A stretch of DNA of 64,000 nt, from contig JABACO010000001.1 of assembly GCA_013339895.1 (NCBI GenBank), positions 30,680,773 to 30,744,772 of the forward strand. Direction: 5' to 3'. Below the pieces are notes generated by a model, which saw only the letters and a program-made list of their open reading frames with translations, was not told the DNA's origin and did not search any database. The DNA comes from Ephydatia muelleri (Eukaryota; Porifera; Demospongiae; Spongillida; Spongillidae). Shown one piece after another: positions 44,117 to 56,119 of this stretch (position 1 is its first letter; every line of letters begins with the position of its first letter). The translations under genes and the position numbers were made by a program.

Positions 44117-45002
44117 TAACGGAAGTATAGTTGAATGTAACTTGACAGCATTTAATGTATGCGTACTGCATGTACATGTAATTTGAATTCGTTTATTTGC
44201 ATTTTATAGCTGTCTGCATTGGAGCATTACAATTACAGCTTAGAAGAACGCAAACGGTGACATGTTTTAAGGTATTCGTTAACCAAACCAAAATACGGGC
44301 CAAACATTGTGATTTGCTGGACCTTGAGGCAATCATCGCTGTTAGATTGGATTTCCGTCAGACTTGAATAGTGTATTCGAATTCTTAACACTATAACACA
44401 TGTCTCTTCATTCCAAATACACAGGTAGTACATGTATCACAACATATGCGTTTTCCAATAAGTTGTATCCTGACGTTACAGCTGTACGTATAATTGCAGC
44501 CATCCCATTATCTCAAGGACATTCTGGCGCGCTTTATTTGTGGCTTCTTACTAAGTGCAATGCAGGAATTAGCCGCAAAGAAAGCGCGCGAAAATACATG
44601 TACACGTGACATATTCACATGGCTCCGATGACATCATGTAGACTACAATTAACTGATTGAAAAAGGAACAACAGTGCCATCCAGATATGTGTATCGCCTA
44701 TGTTTTGGCGTGGATGCTTACACATAAATTACATGTCGGTGCAATGATGCATTTCCGGCCTTCCCTGCGGATAAATCCGCTAGGTAAAGTCCTTCGTAAT
44801 CTTCGTAAACTGATGATACTGTGATCCTCCTCCCACCCCCACCCCACCAGTTCCCCACCCCCATCAGTGGATAATGCATACCACCTGCAGGTCTATATGC
44901 AGGTCCCATCTCCGACTCCAAATACAATAAATCGTTATCAGTGACGTCAGTATATGAATGCAACCGCAGAGGGTAGGCGTACCTCTCCCTTATGCATGCC
45001 GC
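44117..45002. other. No well-supported gene
   Basis: A minus-strand frame (44718-45005, 95 codons) is Gly- and Tyr-rich without family signal. Its first codon overlaps the edge of the inverted-repeat element beginning at 45003, so its start is doubtful. CCCACCCC-rich run at 44830-44870. Confidence 0.3.
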
Positions 45003-45810
45003 CATAGATTATAGAATACAGGGATTGGAAACGGTAAAGATTACGGAATTGATCCGCATTTCACGATTCCGTAAACTATGTACCCTGGCCAGGGCACTTT
45101 TGTGAGCTTTGCCGAGAAATAGTCGGTACATTTGAGAAACTTGTGCCCGATCCGGCTATCCAAAAGGTAAAAATACGTTTAAGAGGCATTTGTGGAGCAA
45201 TTTCATTCAACACGGATATATCTGAGCTTCGACCCAAACGAACTTGCGAGCCATTTGCTCCTACAACACATGCACAACACATAAGAATTTTTGATCACGC
45301 CACTCAATATGCATCTCTGATTCAATATATATTTTAGAACCCTGATCACTTTTCAGGGAAAAGTACACAAAAAATACATTTTTGGGATATCATTATAGGA
45401 CATATTTACGATTTACAATGCCAGAACCCTTTGTAGGGACTCCAGAACGTTACTGCGCCACACTACCAACTACGTAATCTATATGGGAACTCCTAAAATG
45501 GATTTATAATATTTCCTGTGTCCAGGAAAATCCCACAACCACTACCCGATCACGTGGTAGCTACGATCGCTCACTGGCTCAACTGAAACTCTGTAAAAAG
45601 AATAGTTAAAAGATTCTTTGATGTCAAAGAGGCTGTCCCTCACACAGTTATAGGCTAAACAATGCCGAAAGAAGCTCTCTACAGAAGGATGTTTAACAGC
45701 TCACACGCCCACCAAAGGATTCGATGCGAAGCACGGTCATGTAACGGAACGTGACGTCACGTCACGTAAATGTATATACCGTTTCCAATCCCTGTATTCT
45801 ATAATCTATG
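45003..45810. mobile_element. 808-bp inverted-repeat element with 7-bp target duplication
   Basis: CATAGATTATAGAATACAGG... at 45003 and its exact inverse ending at 45810 form terminal repeats of about 34 bp (through GGATTGGAAACGGTA). ATGCCGC lies immediately outside both ends (44996-45002 and 45811-45817), a 7-bp target duplication. The interior has only short frames, so the element is non-autonomous. A duplication of this size fits several cut-and-paste superfamilies (8-bp hAT or 9-bp Mutator types if one or two bases have changed); I do not choose. Confidence 0.88.
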
Positions 45811-45971
45811 ATGCCGCTTCAGAAACTTGCATTATTTTTGATGTACCAGAAAATGAAAGCTTATCATAAAATGCAATAATAAATGCCCCTAGCATCATCC
45901 ACGTTTGACACCCAGGTCTGCAGAAATGCGGATTAATGCCGTTATCACGTAGAGTTAGGGACCAATAGAAT

Positions 45972-46095
45972 TAGGGCCCCCCGTCCCCAAATCTCCGGAG
46001 AATTGGGGATCCCAAAACTACGGAGATTTGGGGATCCCCAGTCCCTAAATCATCGGAGAATTGGGGACGCCTTCGTAGAATTAAGGGACCCCATA
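45972..46095 (+). repeat. GGAGATTTGGGGATCCC-type tandem/inverted repeat
   Basis: CCCCAAATCTCCGGAGAATTGG and GGAGATTTGGGGATCCCC, CATCGGAGAATTGGGGACGCC alternate in short inverted and direct copies of about 25-35 bases. Confidence 0.75.
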
Positions 46096-46349
46096 TAACG
46101 ATATCGATTGTTTTATAGCCGGCACATGTCGTTGGTCAGAAGTATGTATATGCAGCGAATATTGGCACGTGCTGATTTATAGCTCATATACACAATAATA
46201 AATGTGTACTTTTGGACAGCACAAAGCTTAGAAAAAACGGGATGAGTTGATCGATTGCAATACATCCAATGCCATACAAACAGAAGCGTATACTCGTAAC
46301 ATTAATTGTTATTCAGCTGACTGAATGTTTTCTTCATTAGATCCATGTT

Positions 46350-47420
46350 TAGCATCTGCTCCTTCATTCTTACAGCTCATTTGGATTGTGTTTTCTATCA
46401 TATTATTCCTTCTGCTCTCTTTAGGCTAATGAAATGTTTAAACCTGTGGCTTCAAAAAGTTTCTCTCTCGTCTGCAAAAGGGCTTTTATCACAATGCTCA
46501 TCTCACTCTCCATATGATTGTGTAATTCCTCATTTTGCATGATTTCATTGTCAATGGGAGGGTGCATCTCCTTTTGAAACAGCAAAAATATGGACAATAC
46601 TTTGTTGAAGCTTGGCGAGATGCCCAGTAGCCCGTGAGAACAGTTTCAATTTTGACATCCCAGTTTTTCTGATTATCATCCACCATCTTTGCTAGGCACC
46701 GAGACAGAGTTTGATTAAAACGTTAATTCTGTAAGACCATTAGTCTAAGAAACAGAAGTGGTATTTTTAAATGGATATCCACATCAATAATTACATACAA
46801 TAAATACCTGTGGGTGGTAGGCACTAGAGAGTCTGTGCTCAGTCTTGGTAATCAAATAGAGCTGTCTTGTTATTTCATTAACAAACTCTTTACCTTGATC
46901 AGTTATGAAAATTTCAGGAGGTCCAAACCGGCATGTTACCTACATTTGAGGCATTGAATGATATGCTGTTTATGAATAGCAGATTTATTTTATCTTACCG
47001 AGTACATGAATTTTGCCACACTGACTGCAGTTTTGTCTGGAAGAGCTGTGGCTTCTGCCCACTTTGAGAAATAATCGGTCAAGGTGATGATGTATTTATT
47101 GCTGGAAGTGGACCAATTAAATCCATTCCCACATGGTGCCAGATTTGAGCTTTTACAGGAATAGGATGTAGCACTCCAGCTGAAGCGTCATGTTTTTGTC
47201 GTTTCTTTGACAACGGTCATCTGCATGGTAAAAAATGCATGAATAATTATACTAAGTCTTAATCATATGTTTACATGTCACAATCTTACATATGATTTAA
47301 CATCTGTATATAGCCCTGGCCAGTAGTACTTCGATGCTATAGTGGCATTTGCCCTATTAACTCCGAAGTGACCATCATCATGTGTTAAGGAGACAATACT
47401 CTGAGGCTTATCAACTCTCT
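46350..47420 (-). pseudogene. Ginger/GIN1-like integrase relic, copy 2 (intron-bearing)
   Basis: Minus-strand exons in order. About 47405-47288: zinc module start (HDDGHFGVNRANATI, KYYWPGLYTDVKSY), donor GTAAGA. About 47222-47002: Cys pair, then HHVGMDLIGPLPA and, after one frame change, DYFSKWAEATALPDKT; donor GTAAGA. About 46938-46812: CRFGPPEIFITDQGKEFVNE, KTEHRLSSAYHPQ; donor GTATTT. About 46743-46350: RFNQTLSRCLAKM, QKNWDVKIETVLTGY, then the C-terminal part with an in-frame stop (GY*ASRQAS region). The catalytic Asp-Asp-Glu positions can be followed. Intron positions differ from copies 1 and 3. No LTR, RT or element ends seen. Either a decayed Ginger transposase or a decayed host gene derived from one. 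Confidence 0.72.
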
Positions 47421-47878
47421 ACAACTAGCCGAAAAAATTGATCCGATCAAAAGTGATCGAGTCAGCCGGGTCGTCGTTGCTAAGGACAACGTTATAGTTG
47501 CGATAGAAGACATATAACCGAATGTGAATCTTAATTAGGTTGGTAATAAAACTAGTAGGTTATTTTTCCGTAGAGGGTAATGTATTTTTGTTCTTTAAGT
47601 GTCCTTTCACCTCAAAAATCTGCCACGTGTAAATGGTTGTACAATATGTATTATAATCACACATTTATGTTTACGGCAGCTGCCATTCAATCAGACAGCC
47701 ATGGCATTCAAATGTTGTATAAAGGAACATTTCATAGCTTATAAGAACTGATGTGCTCATTATTAATTCTTCAGCATCATTTATCCATATGCAAGCAACA
47801 TTCATTTCCTTTACTTTGATAATATTTATAATGTTTACTTTTAATAATTAAGCAAAATTAAAGTTTTATAGAGGTGCA

Positions 47879-47908
47879 GTACACACACATACGCACACAA
47901 ACACACAC

Positions 47909-47973
<65 letters not shown>
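47879..47973 (+). repeat. (CA)n microsatellite
   Basis: CA repeat with a few CG/TA interruptions. On the minus strand it follows the donor of the exon fragment at 47983-48110. Confidence 0.95.
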
Positions 47974-47976
<3 letters not shown>

Positions 47977-47982
47977 TGAACA

Positions 47983-48110
47983 CATACCTTCCATCAGCGG
48001 CCAGCATAACCACCCGTTTCTTCTTCCTCTTGTGCAGAGTGATGCTCTCGTTTGATCTGCCACACCTTGATCAGCTTCATCATGGCCTCCACACATCAGC
48101 AAGATGAGAA
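47983..48110 (-). pseudogene. Exon fragment paralogous to 20835-20927
   Basis: Minus-strand frame encoding KVWQIKRESITLHKRKK and RVVMLAADGR, ending at GGAAG|GTATGTG, after which the strand runs into a GT tract. Closely related to the plus-strand fragment at 20835-20927 in sequence, donor and adjoining microsatellite. Parent protein unknown. Confidence 0.5.
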
Positions 48111-48570
48111 CGCTAAAAGACCTACCCAGCCCATTCCATAGTACACTTAAGCTTGTCACCACTCCTTTTCAATGATGCACCATAACGAATATTTTATCAT
48201 GCATGCACTTCACTGTTAATTCCTTTTCATGTTGTTGCCTGTTGCTCTAAAACTGGCGCAAATCTGTCAGGCCCGACTAATTTAACCAACTAGTTTGTCC
48301 CTCTTAGTCGAATTTGCACCCCGAACCAACTTTAGCAAGACATAAACCCCGCTGTTAATTAGCTAGGATTTTTTTAAATATATAGCTGCAAAATTCCCTA
48401 CCTGCACAAAGTACCAATGATTGCTTCTAATTAAGTCGAATAGAACTAGAGCGAGCTAGGTACATGTAGTTAAAAAAAGTCACGAGTACCACAACAAGTA
48501 ACGCATTGTGACCTGCACACGATGTATTAAGCTGCAAAACTCCCTACCCGCACAAGTATTGATCATTATT

Positions 48571-48822
48571 TGGGACAGTTTCCGCGAAAATTGCCCCACG
48601 GTTAAAATGTTATAAAAATGCATCGTGTTTGAATCGCTATAACTTCCCAACGGATAATGCTATCGACTTCCTATTTTCAACACTTCATACTACACCATTT
48701 CAATATGAAGTTTTGAAAATAGGAAGTCAATAGCGTTATCCGTTGGGAAGTTATAGCGATTCAAACGCGATGCATTTTTATAACATTTTAACCGTGGGGC
48801 AATTTTCTCGGAAACTGTCCCA
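48571..48822. mobile_element. Foldback MITE, 119-bp arms
   Basis: Arms 48571-48689 and 48704-48822 are inverted copies with few mismatches around a 14-base loop. Ends TGGGACAGTTTCCG and its near inverse. Arms include CGATTCAAAC, TATAACTTCCCAACGGATAA. No coding capacity. Confidence 0.88.
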
Positions 48823-49009
48823 TTTCTAATACAATTATAGTTTAAGCCGAATACAACTAGGAACGAGGGTAGGGGAGTAACGATTGCATTTGATACAAAA
48901 CAGAGGTGGAACCAGGTATAAATGACCGAGAAATGGCACCTTGTTTCTATGCTTTCTACATGTATATATTATTATTCACATATTTAGCCTTGTGAAAAAC
49001 TTATTTTGT

Positions 49010-51790
49010 CACAATTGCACCACACAGAACTAAATCATTACCAAGGTCAACTTTATCATGATCTTCTGCATCATCTGGATCTACTCCACCTTCAGTATCT
49101 CCCGTTTCTTCCATTCTAACTTTATCGTTCATGTCTGGGTCATCATCATCCAGGTGCCAATGATAGATTATTGCTTCATCATCAAATTCACAGTAGCAAC
49201 TGTTCCCTATTGGAGGCTGTACTAGCTGCTAGGTTTTTTGCGCGACTCATCAGAAGCCTTTCCTAGATCGTCTTCAGTGTGGCCTTACTGACTCCTGGTT
49301 TGAGGTTTAAGTCACACTTTGCCAGGATTGAGGTCGAAGGAGCTGGTCTTCTGTGACTCTTGTTCACATGGATCAGCTTCTTGGCATTCATGGTAGTGGC
49401 ACCAGCAAGTATACATACATGTAGTTCCTAGTATGCCTAAAGAAATTACGAATTATTCTCCAGCATGCTCTCATAGGTGTACTTGCAATGCTTCCTCATC
49501 CACCTCTTCACCCAACCCCAACACAGCACAATTGGATTGAGCTCAGGTTGATATTTAGGCAAAAACTCACACCTAAGTCCTTTTGTCTCGATTTGTAGCT
49601 GCAGAGCAGATTTTTGATTGAGAAAGTCTGGACACTGGGACAAATTATAATGGGCTGATGTGGAGAGGTCCCAAACTGGCTTATTTTCCGGTTCCATCAA
49701 ACCACTATCCATCTAATGTCATGTCTGGCTTCAGAAATGCCCCTCTCCCATAATACTTGCTGAATGCCTTTAGGCGTGTTGACATAATTTGTAGAATGTA
49801 GATTAGGTGAGTTGAATGGTGGGCCATCTGCTTCATGGAAGATCACATGCTGAACATCCTCTTTCTGGAATGTCCTTGGCTCCGACCATGACCCATCTTC
49901 CAACTCCTCCTGCACCATCATATTGGAATGTGGGTAATCCTCTTCAAGGATAGCAGCCCGCATTTTGTACCCTTTAGTTCCCCCATATTTCATGTTCATG
50001 TCATTGGAATTCAAGGCATCTGGTGGGTACTTCGAGTGACCACTTGACCAATCAGTTATGAAGAGAGCTTGATTGTCAGGGTGCAGGAAGTTAAAAGCAT
50101 CTATAAATCCAAAACCTGTTCAAGCATTTGGCCTACATCCCAGTAGCTCTCATGAGATTTACCATACCCAAATGCATGAAAGCCATAGTACCAGCCATTG
50201 TGAGGAGTGAAGTACTTGCATGGGTGCTTTCCCTCAATGGTTCTCTTAGCATTGATGGCTGCCATGTCTTGGCTGCTCAGCTTCAGCCATCCAATGTTCT
50301 CATTTACAACAGATGTTATCATTATACCTGGCCCCTCTGCTTTCTTCAGCAGTCGTCCAATGAAATCGGGAGGCATTCATATTTTCCTGGCTCCATCATA
50401 TGTCTTAAAATGGATTCATCCTGGTATAGAAGATCCAAAGCTTTTTCTCTCCATGCCCACTGGTAAATGACTCTGCACACCACCATGCGGTATAGCCTCC
50501 CTTAGAACTTCCCTTGCACTGCCTTGTGGTACATGGTATGTCATCCCCTGAACCTTTGCCCCCTCTTCTTCTCCAACTTTTATCATCCTTTCTTCAATTA
50601 CATTCTATATCCTGTCTTCCCATTGATCCTCTGGTACTTTATTCCCAATGAGTGTGCAGCCAGCACCTTGCTGTTTCCCACACTACAGCTTTGGGAGCAA
50701 TGCCACTAAAGTACTCCAACAAGTTAGGAAGGACTTGACTATTTAAGGAGAGTTTAAAGGAAGTTACAGTTATCCCTGGTTCACCATCCTTGTCACAATT
50801 TTCATGAATCCAGTCTATGCATAACCTTGTCCCTGATCTCTGGCTCAGCAAGAAGGAAATCACTGATCCACCTCCCCCTGAAGTCAAGACAGACATGGTT
50901 CTGGCCTTGCCTGTACTCCCTGTCCCACCGCAGGATGGTAGATGTGGACACAATGTTATGTGAACACTCCTTTGCTTGGGTAGCAAGGTAGGTCCGGTAT
51001 GTATAGGGGAAGATGTCTTCATGATTGCTTTGTAGAAGTTCATGAGACAGATTATGTGCTTGGTCAGCTCTATGCTCTTTGCAAAGCTTACAAACTCCAA
51101 TTCTTTCCTGTTCTCTGGTACCAACAGGTCCAAAGTGGCTACTGGATTAGTGAGGGCCTTTTGAAGCCTCTCAAACTGATTCCTTGACATTGCTTTGTAT
51201 GCATCCCAGTCAGAGACTCTTTCAGCAGCTCTCTTCTCCCTTCTATGCTGGTTTCTCCTGCTTTGTGTATAAAGAAATGAGCCCTTTCCATAATTTCTGC
51301 TTTCCTAGCCTGGTGGATGGCCGTAGGTTGCTAAATCTGTGACCCTGACAAAGACGGTCTCGCAGCACCAGGTCTAATCCTCCCCTAGTATCAAAAGCTC
51401 GGTAGGTGAGTCTTACTTTTACAACCTTCATGTAATCAATGTGGTTGGAATATTGGATGGTTGTTGTGGTGGTGGGAGGGGCTACTGCAGGTTGTAGTGG
51501 ATGGTGTGATACAGCTGTGTGGCAGAGCTAGCAGAACGGGCAGACCCTAGCTGTTTCAAGAATAATGGGCTTGCCAAAATCTTTGCCTAGTACCTTGAAC
51601 ATAGCTTTCATCTGGGTCCTACTCTTTTGCTTTTAGAGTGTGAGGTAAGGTGGAAGTATCACTTGCCCTTGTCTTCACTGAAACTGATCGCCTCATCCAC
51701 ACTTTATTGGATACACATGGGATATGAGCTTTTCCCACACTCTCTCATAGGTTTCTTTCCACCGTGGCTTGCCATATAAACTGCAATTTC
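49010..51790 (-). pseudogene. DDE transposase-like gene relic with acidic C-terminal tail
   Basis: Read on the minus strand from about 51790 (KPRWKETYERVWEKLISHVY). A middle region has a helix-turn-helix-like stretch near 50650-50800 (FSGIAPKAVVWETARCWLH). Then come FKTYDGARK and PPDFIGRLLKKAEGPGIM (50376), WYYGFHAFGYGKS, the second acidic site with TDWSSGHSKYPPDALN (about 50070-50020), MNMKYGGTKGYKMR, and CEFLPKYQPELNPIVLCWGW (about 49540-49480). The normal Glu after NPI in this family (NPIE..W) is Val here. About 49170-49020 gives an Asp/Glu-rich tail (HWHLDDDDPDMND). At least four frame changes and several stops show it is dead. The pattern resembles DDE-superfamily endonuclease proteins common in cnidarian and other invertebrate genomes; superfamily not assigned. 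Ends not found. Confidence 0.62.
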
Positions 51791-52955
51791 GTACTGACGA
51801 AAGCCTAATGTCAATTATCTACGATTTTAACCGCAAATGGATTACATTATAGCATAATGGCATATCGCTGTATAGAAATGAACATTTAACGGGAATATAA
51901 ATGTAGTTAATCTTTAATAAATAAACTATTTTGTGTGAAAAAGATGGCAGCTCTCTAAGCTGTTATAGTCTTTGAAAAAGTTTGGAGCAACGTACGGTAA
52001 GTGGTGCTAATCTATAAAAAGTATGACTAAGCATGGAAATGAGTGTAGTTTGATCGAGCCAAAAAGCCGATATTACATCCTTGGCTGTTGAGTGCGAGAG
52101 TGCCGTCGAGCAAAGTCGGGCAGCATGGAATTCATGATCTGAATGGACCATAAATACTCTGGTGGTATTGTTTGGGGTTCCCGCTACTCAAAAATGTATT
52201 TGTCTCAATAGCACCACCTAAAATGGCCGAGATATTTTTAAAACTATCCTCGTAATACAAAGTTCCACCTCTACAAGGCTATACATCCACTGTACATATG
52301 TAGCATATATATGTATAAACGGATCTGCTTATGTGGTTGATTATCAAGTCAGCACGTGACAGCTCAGTTTTCAAACTTATATATTGTACTTGGGTTATAT
52401 AAGAAAATTCTATGTACATGTATTGAAGAATGCGTACCACATAGCAATAATTGAACAGATAGTCAAGGTATACTCACTGGACAATGTATCACCAACAATA
52501 CACGAGTTCAGGTCCTTTAGAAACAATTAATTGCAACAATTTTGAATAAAGTGAAGAAAATATAAATATGCGTCCTGTCGCTATTGATACATGTATATCT
52601 TCTGTTTATTATTCTTTACTTTATCCATTACAGAGATACAGCTCTGAAAGTAATTGTAAAATTAATATTTTCCCGATCGGTTTGTACCAATGATTTTCGC
52701 CGTATATATGTTCTATTCCGATGTAAAATTAATGCCTGGTTAATCAATCGGTCGGCCTATTATTAAACCGAACATCCGGTTGATTAACCGGGTAACCGGT
52801 TAATCAACAGGATGACTTCTGTCACACATGCTCTTAGCACGTTGAGCACGTTGGTTTGCGTGATTGACTATGGAAAAGAAGATATTTTGGACTACACACA
52901 GTCAACATTTCCCGTTGGAGCGGAAGTCCTGTAATCAGGTATAGAGCTTTGCGCG
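51791..52955. other. No supportable gene
   Basis: AT-rich DNA. At 52733-52808 GGTTAATCAATCGG / CCGGTTGATTAACCGG / GGTTAATCAAC form short inverted repeats. Nothing else visible. Confidence 0.4.
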
Positions 52956-52959
52956 TTTT

Positions 52960-53481
52960 GGCACTGATGATCAGTGGCTAGACGATTATATTATCAACGC
53001 TGCACAATACTTGTTGAAGCAGCAGAATTGTAACATCGATGGATTTCAAAATAAATTGCTAGCCTCAAAGCTTCAGATGCAACCTAAAGGGGTTATTAAT
53101 GCCTATGCACTGGATAGTAATATCTGCTGTTGATGTCGTCCACTATAAGGGTATATGACAGTAACCATGGCCAATTACCACAGGATATACAGAAGCTTGT
53201 TAAAGATATCTTGCAATCCAACCAAAAGTCTATTGAGGTTCAATACATGTACATGTACATGTACATGTACATGTACATGCATGTATATCAATGAACACAA
53301 ACAGACTAATTCCAATGACTGCAGTTTGTTTTCAATTGCCTTTACTACTGCTGCACTATGCTTTGATCAAGACCCTTCCACAATGTTCTTTGATGTACTA
53401 AAGAGGAGGCAACACCTTATTGCCTGCTTTGTTAAGGAGCGCGATTCTTCTGAGAATGTGTACACTGCCTCACAAGTTTGA
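52960..53481 (+). pseudogene. Ulp1-like (C48 family) cysteine protease relic interrupted by an ACATGT microsatellite
   Basis: The order follows the C48 fold as found in invertebrate transposon proteins: DDQWLDDYIINAAQYLLKQQ (about 52965-53025), HWIVISAVDV with the catalytic His position (about 53108), VYDSNHGQLPQDIQKLVKD with the Asp (about 53152), and SNDCSLFSIAFTTAAL with the Cys (about 53313). The last block is followed by FDVLKRRQHLIACF. Frames change at least twice. A (TACATG)n tract at 53245-53285 sits just before the catalytic Cys, where this family usually has a short Gln-rich turn. Such proteases cleave SUMO or related modifiers in active genes; this copy cannot. Ginger1 and other transposons may encode such domains, but no transposase is adjacent. 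Confidence 0.62.
53245..53285 (+). repeat. (TACATG)n microsatellite
   Basis: About six copies of TACATG, ending in CATGCATGTATA. Lies inside the protease relic. Confidence 0.93.
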
Positions 53482-53887
53482 TGAAGTGTTAAACAACGTT
53501 TCTTGGAATGTGCGAGTATAAAGATTGAATCTAGATTTACAAGCTATCAACGTATTGCAATGCATTAGTCAAGTTGATTCCAAACTTACCTTCACAAATG
53601 TCTTCTTTCCACCAGCATGTACCTGGTACAACATATCAAGTACTGCAACACTTTCCGAGTATCCTTCATTATAGTGCGATTGCAATATTATCTATATGTA
53701 ACCGTCAATCTGTTATTTCATTCCACAACATACATAACATACATGTAGTAGTCACAAATTTCTTTTATACTGATCTATTTATACTGTATACATAACTTTC
53801 GTTATTTATACATGTAACTCGATACATGTGTATTAATAATAGAAGTAGGAAAATCAAATTTAAAAAAAGGATCAGTTGGAGCTGTTG

Positions 53888-55465
53888 TTACAATGGGCGC
53901 CTTTTGTTACATATTTTCTCAGCTGCTCCTTGCTCACCCAGCATCTTCAGTACCTCGCTCAGCTTTGTGTAGGTGGCAGCACTTCCATCCCTCCCGATCC
54001 ATTGCCTCAGAAATGCCTTCCTTTGATCTGCACGTGTTCTATTATTGTTCTCAATGTCCTCGATATCCAGCTGTCCCATGCCAAAGTTACTTGCCACTGT
54101 TTGCCACTGTGGCAGCTCCCCTGCAATCCGTGCAATGTCAGCATCTGGTATTTTGTCTGTGGATAAAACATATTGTGTAACAGTACAGTATGCTGTTCGG
54201 GCATTTCAAAACTGAACTCATTTAATCCATTAAAATTGATGATGGTTTAAATGTTGTGTGTACCAAGATAAGTGCAATATGTCTCTAACGTTTGCACTCA
54301 TATGGCCGTGTTGTCTGTGCCTCCTTGCTTGTCCATGTCCCTTCCCAGGACACCCATGTGCTCTCCATTTTGATGTTACATCATGGGCTTGAAATACTGA
54401 AGCATATAAGCTGCATACACAGTCATGTCCATTTGGGCATGTGATTGTTTCCTGATTTAACCCTATAGAAGTACACATGTAATGCTTTTGAGTGCTTGGA
54501 CACTTGTATGCTGCATGTGGAGTTTCTACCCTTACTTATCATTGCGCTTGCTATGTTTGAATGGCTTAGAATTACTGGATTCACTCTGCAGTTGGGAGAG
54601 GGGTGTGTCTATTCTACTCAGCTGGAACATCCAGGGAAACACTATTTATAGTGAGCAATTCAATTAGGCAATCCATTGATATGCACTTGTTTTCTAGACC
54701 TGAAATGCTCACTTATCGTTGCTAATGATTATTCGATTAAACATCCCTGAACGTGGCTAAACATGTCCACATGAAAACATGTGAACTGCTTCATCTCACT
54801 ACATTCACAGCCACTCTCTAGTTTCCCATGTCTTCCAACACAAGAATATAAAAACTGATGCATGAAATATTTTTTAATTGCTCTTCTGCAAAACTTGTGT
54901 TTAAAGTCAGATAATCAATTTACATGTAACTCCAGGAGCAGCAAGTATTACAATCCTGGTATGAATAAAAAGTAATACATCAACTATAAAAGCTAAATTT
55001 TCCATAGGAGTAACTTCTGTCAAGTACACCATGCATCTATATGTAATACGATTCTATGCAACTGACAATCTCACTCCAAATACATCTAGGAATACACACT
55101 AGCTTTAAATAGTGTTTCTTCAACATCCCTTGACCCCCTATCCCACAAGTGCAGTACTATGACAGGAAGTTCAGTTGGAATTAGTATTCACCCTCCACAA
55201 AGGGTTAAAAAGTCTATTCAAAGCAGCACTATCACATTATATATACATGCATCCATACATGCATGTACATTCTCGATACAGAATGCTTATAGCAGCTAAA
55301 CTCACGAATCCAGCCAAATATTACTATACTAGCTGGCAGCAAGAATAGTAGCAATGCACTTCTACTGAAATTCATTACCTTTCACATCAGACTTACCATT
55401 TAGTGGATCAGCAGCTGCACCAACAGATATGCCAACAGAGGGTTGTTGCTGCAGTCCAAGATTTT
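53888..55465 (-). CDS. 3' exons of a Death-domain protein gene
   Basis: Last exon 54156-53888, after an acceptor TTTTATCCACAG. It encodes a Death domain that fills the C-terminus: DADIARIAGELPQWQTVASN, FGMGQLDIEDIENN, AFLRQWIGRDGSAATYTKL, SEVLKMLGEQGAAEKI, then stop. A preceding exon at 55465-55397 (NLGLQQQPSVGISVGAAADP) ends in AATG|GTAAGT and joins in phase to give an Asp codon at the junction. Earlier exons were not identified, so the gene is incomplete here and 54157-55396 is intron. Death domains form homotypic complexes in apoptosis and innate signalling. The Death domain with helix pattern and conserved Trp positions is clear; the full architecture is unknown. The Ginger1 element begins about 800 bases upstream. 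Confidence 0.75.
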
Positions 55466-56119
55466 CTAATAGGCACATATCACATACATGAGTAGGTGCA
55501 GCTCAAATACAGATACTGTATACACTTTTGTCCTCGACCACATTCCTTACTCATTAAAATAGAATGAAATGGCCATCATAACATAAAGCCGTGACTCCCC
55601 CAGGGAATAAGGGTACCCAAAACATCATAGCGAGGTTTCTGAAGATGCTATTCTCGTTAGTATACAACTAGCGCTATTTTAGAATGTTGTGCAGTCGCCT
55701 AGTAAGAGCTTACATTTAGAGACATTGCTCTGATCTGCTTGCTATATCAAAATCGCTTTGATGAGCGTGACGGGGAAAACCCCAGAACAATTTAGGCCAT
55801 TTGATGTGATTCACGACATGTACATAGCTAATGAGCAAAAGAAACAAAACAAAACGCGCAGTCTGGGAATCAGATGAGCTTCTCCCTACTTAGGTCAGCT
55901 ATCATGTGCCTCCGTGGTTCGCGCTCTTCTTACCACATGCCACAACATCTCTTCGAAACATCAATTGACCTTGCAATTTAATTTCAGACAGCAAGGCCAA
56001 TCTTTCAGCTATGTATAACGCTTTCAACTTGATACTTCATTAATTTTGTTATTCATTTCTTGTTTTTATTATTATTGTTATGTTTTTAAAATACGCGTTA
56101 AACAACAAAAAAAAAAAAC

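Noticed and set aside
44718-45005. Gly/Tyr-rich 95-codon minus-strand gene
   Set aside because: Start codon overlaps the edge of a transposable element and no domain is visible.
54230-54478. Frame with Cys/His residues as an extra exon of the Death-domain gene
   Set aside because: It lies in the intron between two exons that already join in phase, and lacks matching splice sites that I can support.
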